The position numbers and the translations under genes are program-made. The notes under the pieces are model-generated. The model made no database searches. It had not been told where the DNA came from and worked only from the letters and a program-made list of their open reading frames with translations. This document shows, piece by piece, positions 1-7,768 of a DNA stretch of 64,000 nucleotides. Where the stretch lies: assembly GCF_001424305.1 (NCBI RefSeq), contig NZ_LMPD01000001.1, positions 186,001 to 250,000 of the forward strand. The letters are read 5' to 3'. Each line of letters starts with the position of its first letter. Position 1 is the stretch's first letter. This DNA is from Pedobacter sp. Leaf176 (GTDB lineage: Bacteria > Bacteroidota > Bacteroidia > Sphingobacteriales > Sphingobacteriaceae).

Positions 1-1193
1 ATATCGATAACTCTTTCCTTAGGATCGAATGTTAAACCCCCTTGTTTATAATAACCGAAAACAGTGGTTTCTCCGGTATCTACCTGACCAGCGTCTGGTT
101 TTAATTGACTTGTAATAATATTTAGTAAGGTTGATTTGCCAGTACCATTTTTACCAGCCAAACCAATTCTATCTCCTTTTTTGAAGGTATAGCTGAAATC
201 ATTAATTATTGGACGACCATCAAATGATTTTGCTATGTGTTCAATCTCAATAATCTTCCCTCCCTGACGAGACATCTTCATTTGTAGGTTAATGCTCTGA
301 TTATCAGACTTTTTCTTCGATTTTTCTTCCAAATCATAAAACGCATTAATTCTAGCATTAGATTTCGTTCCACGAGCTTGTGGCATGCGTCTCATCCATT
401 CTAATTCTTTCTTTAATAGTTGTTGGTTCTTATGTAAAACCGTCGCATCAAGCGCTTCTCGCTCTGATTTCTTTTCAAGATAATATGCATAATTTCCATT
501 ATAATTGAAAATTTTGCCCCTGTCCAACTCTACTATAGTATTACAAACGTTATCCAAAAAGTATCTATCGTGGGTAACCAACAGGACTGTTTTTTGTCCA
601 GTGGTTAATAATTTTTCAAGCCACTCAATGGTATCAATATCTAAATGGTTGGTAGGTTCATCCAAAACTAAAATTTCAGGATCTTCAATTAAAAGTTTAG
701 CCAAAGCCAAACGTTTCTTTTGTCCGCCGGAAAGTGTGGAGATTTTCTGTTGTAAATGAGTGATTCCCATTCTATTTAAAATGGTTTTAATCTCATGCTC
801 ATATTCCCAGGCATTGTGTTCGCTTAGTTCCTCATACAAACGGTTCAGTGTTTTTTCGTCAGGATTAGGGTTTTCAATTAACTCTTCATATTCTTTAATC
901 AACTGTTGTTGCTTGTTTTCTAAAGAGAATATATGATCGCTAATGGAAAAGCCTTCAGTAAATTGAGGCTCTTGATCCAGGAAACCAATTTTAACAGATT
1001 TATTTTTAACAATCTTACCTTCAAGCGGAGGAAATCTTTCTGCCAGTAATTTTAAAAGTGTGCTCTTCCCAGCGCCATTAATTCCAACCAGCGCCACACG
1101 CTGACCAGAGTTAATGCCTAAGGTTAAATTTTTAAATAGCCATTCATCATGATAACCATGACCCAAGCCTTCTGCCGCAATTAGTGTGCTCAA
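1..1193 (-). CDS. uup: ABC-F family ATPase, Uup type (3' end cut by window edge)
   Basis: Cytosolic ABC-F protein with two ATPase cassettes and no membrane domain; the family acts on ribosomes, and Uup relatives also affect DNA stability. About 397 residues are in the window. Cassette 1 shows Walker A GINGAGKST, signature LSGGQKKRLALA and Walker B LVLDEPTNHLD. A charged linker with MRRMPQARGTKSNARI, typical of Uup, follows. Cassette 2 shows Walker A AGKNGTGKST before the frame runs off the left edge. The start is a TTG at 1193-1191: the frame has a stop shortly upstream and no ATG, and the protein begins LSTLIAAEGL as relatives do. A TAnnTTTG promoter element lies 38 nt upstream. The family call is secure; Uup rather than another ABC-F subgroup is likely. 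Confidence 0.9.
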   Translation of the reverse strand, partial: MSTLIAAEGLGHGYHDEWLFKNLTLGINSGQRVALVGINGAGKSTLLKLLAERFPPLEGKIVKNKSVKIGFLDQEPQFTEGFSISDHIFSLENKQQQLIKEYEELIENPNPDEKTLNRLYEELSEHNAWEYEHEIKTILNRMGITHLQQKISTLSGGQKKRLALAKLLIEDPEILVLDEPTNHLDIDTIEWLEKLLTTGQKTVLLVTHDRYFLDNVCNTIVELDRGKIFNYNGNYAYYLEKKSEREALDATVLHKNQQLLKKELEWMRRMPQARGTKSNARINAFYDLEEKSKKKSDNQSINLQMKMSRQGGKIIEIEHIAKSFDGRPIINDFSYTFKKGDRIGLAGKNGTGKSTLLNIITSQLKPDAGQVDTGETTVFGYYKQGGLTFDPKERVID

Positions 1194-1230
1194 TTTATTT
1201 GTATTTCGGATTTATAAAGGAAAATTAGTG

Positions 1231-1238
1231 CAAAAGTA
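1231..1238 (-). promoter_or_regulatory. -7 promoter element of the ABC-F gene
   Basis: TACTTTTG on the minus strand matches the Bacteroidota -7 consensus TAnnTTTG, 37 nt before the TTG start. I see no clear -33 TTTG at the usual spacing. Confidence 0.5.
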
Positions 1239-1686
1239 AGTATAAAATATTTGACAGCACATATAGATGTTCCAAACCAACTAAGTATCAGTTAAAAATG
1301 GCAGAATATTGATGGTGCTAAAGAAAAGATTGAAAAAGCATAGAGCATGAATGGAAAAACAGAATCTCAATTTCCCTTCGCATTTATAAAAACGAAACAG
1401 CGACTGGACTCGCTCCGCCGCTGCTTCTATCATTAACTAAAACTAAACTTTATTTTTATGCTATGGTTATAAGTAGATTCTAAAATATCAACTTTATGTC
1501 TTTCTTTATTGTTCTTGACTATAAGACTACAAGAGGGCGGAAAGGTTGCACGTCTATTTGCGATAATATACCAGTGTAGGTAAATCATCGACCAACGCCC
1601 ATAACTTTTAGACGAACAGCAAATACTTTAAACAGATCTTAACTTGTTCATATATGTTTCTTAATTTATTGAGGCACCCCGTGACT

Positions 1687-1732
1687 GTCCCTTCCTGAAA
1701 AACTTTCTATGTAGACTTTTTTAGGAAGGGAC
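1687..1732. repeat. Inverted repeat, 16-bp stem
   Basis: The arm gtcccttcct at 1687-1696 is exactly complementary to aggaagggac at 1723-1732. Pairing continues inward through an A-run and a T-run with one G-T pair, leaving a loop of about 14 nt. There is no T-tract after the hairpin in the direction of ybeY, so a simple intrinsic terminator is unlikely; it could be a structured RNA or a mobile palindromic element. Confidence 0.6.
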
Positions 1733-1860
1733 GATGCTAAGTAGCGTAATGGGATAGGTAAATTTAGTGCCCGGCTGCCTTAAGCTGAAAGGATTGAGAG
1801 CAAATTAATTTTCAGGTTGTGTCTATGCTAAGAATGATACCTGTGTTAATTTAAAATAAA

Positions 1861-2301
1861 TTACGATTTCATATCAAAATCAATTCTACATCTTAAATAC
1901 TCGTCTTCTTTTTGAGTCATAAGGGCTTTAGCTGTTTTGCCTTTATCCTTGTAGCCGAGTAAATGCAAGGTTCCGTGAATCATAATGCGGCAAACTTCAT
2001 CAAAATCGTTCGTTTTAAAGGTTTTTGCATTTTCTTTTACACGTTCGATGCTGATGAAAAGATCACTTACAATTTGCTTTTCCTCATCCGAGTTATCGAA
2101 AGTGATGATGTCTGTGTAGGTATCATGGTTTAAGTACTGCTGATTGATATCCAACAGGTATTCGTCGCTGCAGAAAATGAAATTGAGTTCCTGCAAATTA
2201 TATCCTTCTTTTTCAATAGTTGCTTTAATCCATTTCTTAACCTTAAGTTTTTGAGGAAGATTGTAAGTAACCGATTCTGTAAAGAATGAAATTGCAGGCA
2301 T
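1861..2301 (-). CDS. ybeY: Endoribonuclease YbeY
   Basis: Single-domain metalloprotein of 146 aa, the usual length, that matures the 3' end of 16S rRNA and takes part in ribosome quality control. The conserved motif is HGTLHLLGYKDKG near residues 109-121. In Proteobacteria the metal site is HGxLHLxGYDH; here the third histidine is replaced within GYKDKG, which as I recall is the usual form in Bacteroidota, so I do not read it as inactivation. The start ATG at 2301 gives the normal N-terminus. It stands alone between longer gaps. The call rests on the motif and length and is confident. Confidence 0.9.
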   Translation of the reverse strand: MPAISFFTESVTYNLPQKLKVKKWIKATIEKEGYNLQELNFIFCSDEYLLDINQQYLNHDTYTDIITFDNSDEEKQIVSDLFISIERVKENAKTFKTNDFDEVCRIMIHGTLHLLGYKDKGKTAKALMTQKEDEYLRCRIDFDMKS

Positions 2302-2342
2302 ATTGGCTGTGTTTTAGGCCGTAAATTTAGGAAATATTATTT

Positions 2343-2556
2343 AGCCACAGATTCGCAGATTATTTGTTTTTTGAATTTTAGGCTGGGATTTCTTGCCAAT
2401 TTGGAAGATGCGTAAATATATTTTATCTATAAGCCGTAGTTCGTGTCCCTACGAAATATCATGTAATAATGAGGCATTAGTATTGACATAATTAATAAAA
2501 GTTGACACACTATTCAGCATAGTTGGTGGCTTATAAAAATCTGCGAATCTCTGGCC
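2343..2556. repeat. Separated inverted repeat between ybeY and the DUF4175 gene
   Basis: The sequence agccacagattcgcagatt at 2343-2361 has a near-perfect inverted partner, aatctgcgaatctctggcc, at 2538-2556, with one mismatch. The spacer of about 175 nt has no gene. The pair ends 4 nt before the stop codon of the DUF4175 gene. It looks like the two ends of a short non-coding interspersed element. Confidence 0.5.
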
Positions 2557-2559
2557 AGC

Positions 2560-5500
2560 CTACTGCACCGTATTCAACAATTTCAAATACTCGGCAATTT
2601 TATTCTTGTAATAATAGTTCAGACTCGGAGGTAACTTTTGCAACATATCAGTGCCATTTTGCTGCTGCTTTTTAAATTGTTCAACCATTTTTTGATATGA
2701 TGGCGGAAACTCTTTAGCTGCTTTACTTTCCCGTTTTGAATCTTCTTCCTGGTCGCGTTCGGCTTTCTCGGCTTCTAAAAGCTTGGTTAACAGTTCTTTC
2801 TGACGGTTTAAAGTTTCCTGCTGTAAACGCTTGTTAACCAGTTCACTTTCCGTTTGTTTCATTTCCTTAATGGCTTCGTTCAGGTTACCCATTTTTCCTG
2901 AACCGTCTTTGTTTTCTTCACGATTTATCTTTTCCAAAGCCTGACGAATCATTTGCTGCTGTTGCGCCATTTTTCCAAACTCCTGACTCATTTGCCCTTT
3001 ACCCACAGTTCCTTCATTTCCACCAGATTTTTGCATCTGCTCACGGGCTTTTTGCATGCTCTTGTTCAATTGCTCCTGCATTTGCGAAAGCTGTTTCATG
3101 CCTTGTTTCTGTTTTTTACCACTTCCAGGTTTTGAATTCTTTTGCATGTTCTGCAATTGGTTTAAAGCCTCACTCAACATCAAACTCAAGTTGTTAATGG
3201 AAGTCATGGTAAACTGCTGGTAACGATTGGCCTCAGGGGTTCTTCTTTCACCAAGACTTTCCAAGCTCTTATCTAGGTTGAAATTGATTTTATTCATCTC
3301 CTCGTTAACTGTCGATTCAATTTGAGGTACACGTTTACTCAATGCATACAAGCTATCGGCGATGGTTTTCAGGTTATCCTTAATACTTCTTTGTTTTTGA
3401 ACATTGTTTACGTAGGATGGGTCTGCCTGAGTCATTTTCTTTAAGATGAGCATGACCTTTTCCTGCTCAAAGGATGTGTTCAGCAAGTTTTCAAGCAATT
3501 TTCGCAATTCTTTGGCGTTCAGGTTGTTTTCCATTTCCTCACCTTGTTGCTGCATGTCACTCATTTTTTTCGAAAGCTTTTCCATCTGATCGCCAGCTTT
3601 TTGCTGTTTTTGGCTTGCACCTTTCGAATCTTTTTTATCTAAAGCATCTTTACTTTCCTGCTGTTCTTTTTGAATGTCCTGAATCGCTTTTTCAGGGTTT
3701 TCAAAAGGATTAGGTTTCTCTAAAGACTGGTTTTTATCCTCCAATTTCTTGAAATCATCTTTCAAATCTTTCATTTCCTTGTTCAGGGCCTCCTGCTTTT
3801 GTTTAAGCGATTCGTTATCGTGCTTTTTATCAGCAGTTTGTTTAGCAAGCTCTTTTTGTTCCTTTGCCAACTCATTTAAACGATCGATATCATTTTGAAG
3901 GTTTTGCTCAAATTCCAGTTGTTTGTAAAGTTCTAAAATCCTATCCAATTCATTTTTGAGGGTTTTATTATCCAATTGCATTTTCGAGAGCTCCTTTTGC
4001 GTTTGGTCTTTATTTTTCTCATTCATCAAATTTTGCAATTTTTGCAAAAGCGCTTTAGTCTTTTCATCCAATACATTGTCAAATAAGTCTTTAATCTGCT
4101 TTTGTTTCTCTAAAAGCGCTTCAGTTTGCTTTTGGTCTTGCTGCTGTTGAATGTTTTTATCGTTCTGCTCCTTAATCTCCTTTACCGCCTCGTCCAATTG
4201 CTTTTGTTTATCCAGCAAAGCCTCAATTTGCTTTTTATCCTCGAAAGAAATCTGCTTCTTATCAATCAGACTTTCAGCAACTCTTTTACTTTCCTTTTCA
4301 ATAGTATTAGCCAAACGAATGGCGGATTGGACTTTTTGTTTTAGTGCCTGGCTGTTAGCACTTACCTGCTCTGCAGTTTCTTTTTTTGTAGGTTGCTTAA
4401 AGGTTTTAATCTCAGAACGCGTAATTTTTGAACCGTTAATGCCATCATTATCAGCTACTTCAAAATAATATTCAATTTCCTGACCCGGCTTTGCCGATGT
4501 TATATTTAAATCCCAGAAATAAAAAAATGCATTTTCAATTGCGTTTGCTTTAATGGCGATATTCTTACTTACCGTGCTGATTATTTTATCGTTTTCCTTG
4601 ATGTTATATTTAAAACTCAACCGACTAAAACCATAATCATCCCTAACCTGACCGCTGAAATATAGCGCTTTGGTGCTTATAGAATCTGGCTTTTCTTCAA
4701 CCTGAATAGCAGGAGATTGATCTTTAATAACCGTAATTTGATGCGATAGCGAATCTTTAAGGGTTACAAAATCATTTTTTGGTGTGATGCTGTATTTAGA
4801 GTTATTGCGAATCGTGGCATTGAATGAAGATTCATCACCTATCACCTTTAAAATATTCTCTCTTCCATTTAAATTAAACAAAAGCGAATTGCTTTGACCG
4901 GTTTTAAGATTCCAGGTAATACGCGTTCCCTCAGGCAAAAGGATATCGCCAACATTGGCAATTACTTCTTGTTTTTTGCCAAGGTAAGCTGGATAATTTA
5001 AGGTTGCGCTTACATTTAATAATTCCGGACGAGGTTTAACGCGAACCGTAAATACCGTAGAACTAAATCCACCACCTTTAAAAATCAGTTTTTTATCGCT
5101 CTGAATGTTTTTGATGCCATAATTAAATTTGCTGATGCTCTGTTTTTCAAGTTTGTAAGTGTTTTTTCCATCTTCTACATAAACTTCAGCAGGCAACTCA
5201 TCGCCAGCCAATTGCAAATTTACCGTTACGTCATCGCCCTGCGTAACAGTTAAATTTTTATTCAGAACCATAAAACTGAAAGGTGCTTTTGGAGCAATAT
5301 ATTCATCATATTTTAAGAAACTATTGGTTCCCTCACGTAAGATAGCAGGCGCAATAATGGCAATCAACAAAATGATAGAAAGCGGAATAAAAAGGTATTT
5401 TAAATACTTCCGGTTATCGTTTATCCGAACGGCGGTATAAAACGGAACGGGTTTCAACTCCAAAATTTTCTGGTCGATACTGGCCATTATCAACTGGTTG

Positions 5501-5877
5501 TTTTCTTGGAGATTTTCAGAAAGTTTATGCAGCTGTAAAGTGTTTAAAAGTTTATCCTTGATATCTGCAAAATGATTTCCAATAATAACCGAGGCCTCAT
5601 CAAAAGACAAATGTTTGCCTAATTTCAACATCGAAAGCAAAGGTTTAATGATTAAAAAACCAATCAGTAATGAACCCAGTAATAAATATGCAAAGAAGAT
5701 AAGCGTCTTAAATCCAGCAGATGGATTAAGGTAATACAGACTCAAAAAAACAAGCAAATACAATCCAAGCAATATCGCAGCGGCATAAATGGCGCCCCGT
5801 AAAATCTTATTCAAATAAAATTTACGGATAAACTCATCTATCTTCCTCAACAAATCGTTGTAATTATTGCTTACCAT
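2560..5877 (-). CDS. DUF4175 family membrane-anchored coiled-coil protein
   Basis: Large protein of 1105 aa, of unknown function and typical of Bacteroidota. Numbered from the chosen start, hydrophobic segments lie near residues 28-52, 58-78 and 155-178. A region rich in predicted beta structure follows (about 180-505), which I infer to be outside the cytoplasm. The rest is a very long charged coiled coil rich in K, Q and E (about 510-1000). The longest frame begins at 5925, but MVSNNYNDLLRKIDEFIRKFY at 5877 matches how relatives begin, so I chose that ATG. The many small frames on the opposite strand here are shadows of the low-complexity coiled coil. No operon partner is evident. Confidence 0.8.
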   Translation of the reverse strand: MVSNNYNDLLRKIDEFIRKFYLNKILRGAIYAAAILLGLYLLVFLSLYYLNPSAGFKTLIFFAYLLLGSLLIGFLIIKPLLSMLKLGKHLSFDEASVIIGNHFADIKDKLLNTLQLHKLSENLQENNQLIMASIDQKILELKPVPFYTAVRINDNRKYLKYLFIPLSIILLIAIIAPAILREGTNSFLKYDEYIAPKAPFSFMVLNKNLTVTQGDDVTVNLQLAGDELPAEVYVEDGKNTYKLEKQSISKFNYGIKNIQSDKKLIFKGGGFSSTVFTVRVKPRPELLNVSATLNYPAYLGKKQEVIANVGDILLPEGTRITWNLKTGQSNSLLFNLNGRENILKVIGDESSFNATIRNNSKYSITPKNDFVTLKDSLSHQITVIKDQSPAIQVEEKPDSISTKALYFSGQVRDDYGFSRLSFKYNIKENDKIISTVSKNIAIKANAIENAFFYFWDLNITSAKPGQEIEYYFEVADNDGINGSKITRSEIKTFKQPTKKETAEQVSANSQALKQKVQSAIRLANTIEKESKRVAESLIDKKQISFEDKKQIEALLDKQKQLDEAVKEIKEQNDKNIQQQQDQKQTEALLEKQKQIKDLFDNVLDEKTKALLQKLQNLMNEKNKDQTQKELSKMQLDNKTLKNELDRILELYKQLEFEQNLQNDIDRLNELAKEQKELAKQTADKKHDNESLKQKQEALNKEMKDLKDDFKKLEDKNQSLEKPNPFENPEKAIQDIQKEQQESKDALDKKDSKGASQKQQKAGDQMEKLSKKMSDMQQQGEEMENNLNAKELRKLLENLLNTSFEQEKVMLILKKMTQADPSYVNNVQKQRSIKDNLKTIADSLYALSKRVPQIESTVNEEMNKINFNLDKSLESLGERRTPEANRYQQFTMTSINNLSLMLSEALNQLQNMQKNSKPGSGKKQKQGMKQLSQMQEQLNKSMQKAREQMQKSGGNEGTVGKGQMSQEFGKMAQQQQMIRQALEKINREENKDGSGKMGNLNEAIKEMKQTESELVNKRLQQETLNRQKELLTKLLEAEKAERDQEEDSKRESKAAKEFPPSYQKMVEQFKKQQQNGTDMLQKLPPSLNYYYKNKIAEYLKLLNTVQ

Positions 5878-6130
5878 ATCAACGTAAATGTAAAAATTGT
5901 TACCGTCAATTAAAAGAAACCTCATTAAGGTAACGCGTTTATTTCAAATAGTTTATTAGAAAATAAAAATTTGGCTTTTGAGGTTCTAAAAACCTTTAAG
6001 GTTTGAAACGGCCAATTAAAGATTAATTTAAAATCTATATCTTGTTATATTTAATACAAAGGTTACACAGATTTTAAACGAGTATTCATGGAAAAATCTA
6101 CTTTTGGTTTTTTGTATAAACACCCCAAAT

Positions 6131-7636
6131 ATGAAACGAGCATTTATATTGACCTGTAGTATGGTATTCATTTTTACCTCTTCTTTTTCGCAGAAATTCA
6201 AATGGAATAAAAACCAGGTAATTGCCCATCGCGGCGCATGGAAAAAGAATAACTATCCTCAAAATTCCATCGCATCATTAAATGAGGCGGTGAAGTTGGG
6301 CTGTTATGGATCTGAATTCGATGTATGGATGACTGCTGATGATGTTTTGGTAATTAATCACGACCCCGAATTTCAGGGTTTAACGATTGAGAAAGTGAAA
6401 TACGAGGAACTTTTAACCAAAACCATGAGCAATGGAGAGAAAATCCCTACACTCGAGGCTTATTTAAAAGAAGGGAAAAAGCAAAAAACGACGAAACTTA
6501 TTTTGGAAATCAAACCTTCGTTAATAAGCAAAGAACGGGGAATCGATGTAACCAACAAGTGTATCGAAATGGTTAAGAAGGTTGGTGTTTTAGACTGGAC
6601 GGAATACATTAGCTTTGATTATGATTATTGCAAACGCATTTTAAAAGTTTTACCAAAAGCGAAGGTCGCTTATTTAAAAGGCGACATTAGTGCGGAGCAA
6701 ATGAAAACTGATAAATTAACTGGTGTGGATTATCACTATAGTGTTTATCAAAAAGATGGCTGGATTGAAAACGCACATAAATTAGGGTTAACTGTTAATG
6801 CCTGGACTGTAAATACAGTTCCTGAAATTCAGTGGTTATTGGCGCACAAAGTTGACTACATCACAACTAACGAGCCTGAATTGACTTTTGAGGAAATTAA
6901 GAAAACACCTGTTGCTTTGGGTTGGCAGTTAAAATGGTATGATGAATTTGATGATGCCGGTTTGCCACAAAGCAAAAACTGGAGTTACAATGTAGGAGGA
7001 CAGGGTTGGGGAAACAAGGAATTACAATATTATACTGATGCTGATTCCGCAAATGCAAATGTGAAAAAAGGAAACCTAAACCTTACTGTTATCAAAGCAG
7101 AGAAAGAAAACAATCATTACACATCTGCCCGGTTAGTAAGTAAAAATAAGTTCGATTTCAAATACGGCAGGGTGGAAGTTCGGGCGATGTTGCCAAAAGG
7201 CAGGGGTTTATGGCCTGCGATTTGGGCACTTCCTACGATACAAAAGTATGGAAGCTGGCCAAAAAGTGGTGAAATAGACATCATGGAACACGTTGGTTAT
7301 GAACCAGACAGTGTTTATGGAACCGTTCACACAGAAAAGTTTAACCATAAAATTAATACGCAGGTTGGCAAAGGCATAAAAATCAATCCTTACAATACTT
7401 ACCACATTTATGCTATAGAATGGTATGAAGACCGCATGGATTTCTTCGTTGATGATCATAAATATCTGAGTTTTAAAAATACAGGAAAAGGCGCTCCTGA
7501 ATGGCCTTTCGACCAAAACTTCCATCTGATTTTAAACGTTGCCGTTGGCGGTGGCTGGGGTGGAAAAATGGGGGTAGACGAATCCATATTTCCTGCAACA
7601 ATGAAGGTAGATTATGTAAGGGTTTACCAAAAATAG
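6131..7636 (+). CDS. Fusion of glycerophosphodiester phosphodiesterase and GH16 beta-glucanase
   Basis: Secreted two-domain enzyme of 501 aa. A signal peptide (MKRAFILTCSMVFIFTSSFS, then Q) leads into a GDPD domain at about residues 28-265. It carries HRG (H33), a paired acidic motif in GSEFDVW, and NHD, all parts of the GDPD active site that hydrolyses glycerophosphodiesters. A GH16 domain follows at about 270-501, with the catalytic motif EIDIME (E381, D383, E386) and the laminarinase-like ends WYDEFD and VDYVRVYQK. GH16 enzymes cut beta-1,3 or mixed-linkage glucans. The start at 6131 was chosen over an upstream ATG at 6104 because it begins the signal peptide. I do not recall this fusion as a standard architecture. 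A phospholipase C gene follows on the same strand. Confidence 0.88.
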   Translation: MKRAFILTCSMVFIFTSSFSQKFKWNKNQVIAHRGAWKKNNYPQNSIASLNEAVKLGCYGSEFDVWMTADDVLVINHDPEFQGLTIEKVKYEELLTKTMSNGEKIPTLEAYLKEGKKQKTTKLILEIKPSLISKERGIDVTNKCIEMVKKVGVLDWTEYISFDYDYCKRILKVLPKAKVAYLKGDISAEQMKTDKLTGVDYHYSVYQKDGWIENAHKLGLTVNAWTVNTVPEIQWLLAHKVDYITTNEPELTFEEIKKTPVALGWQLKWYDEFDDAGLPQSKNWSYNVGGQGWGNKELQYYTDADSANANVKKGNLNLTVIKAEKENNHYTSARLVSKNKFDFKYGRVEVRAMLPKGRGLWPAIWALPTIQKYGSWPKSGEIDIMEHVGYEPDSVYGTVHTEKFNHKINTQVGKGIKINPYNTYHIYAIEWYEDRMDFFVDDHKYLSFKNTGKGAPEWPFDQNFHLILNVAVGGGWGGKMGVDESIFPATMKVDYVRVYQK

Positions 7637-7768
7637 GTATCGATGTAAGCGGTGAAATAGATGCTCAATTGTTTTATTGCGACTAAGCGGTTAATCTTTA
7701 TCTGATAACTGTTGAATGCTATTTGCCACTGTTCCTAATTCTAACTATTTAATCTATATGTATGATTC

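Larger units (their letters stand above)
1194..1860. other. Gene-poor intergenic stretch with inverted repeat
   Basis: This 667-nt gap lies between the start of the ABC-F gene and the end of ybeY. I find no convincing reading frame or tRNA. It holds a promoter element at 1231-1238, short weak stems around 1398-1423 followed by the string ctaaaactaaact, and a long perfect inverted repeat at 1687-1732. Confidence 0.5.

Noticed and set aside
1194..1860. A tRNA or rRNA gene in the long gap
   Set aside because: I could not form a cloverleaf with a CCA-adjacent acceptor stem or recognise rRNA sequence.
1861..2301. YbeY as a degraded gene because the third metal histidine is missing
   Set aside because: Length and the rest of the motif are intact, and the GYKDKG form is, as I recall, the usual one in Bacteroidota.
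2953..4468. Several frames of 60-105 codons on the plus strand
   Set aside because: They are shadows of the Lys/Gln/Glu-rich coiled coil of the DUF4175 gene on the other strand, rich in Leu, Phe and Cys as expected for the antisense of such sequence.
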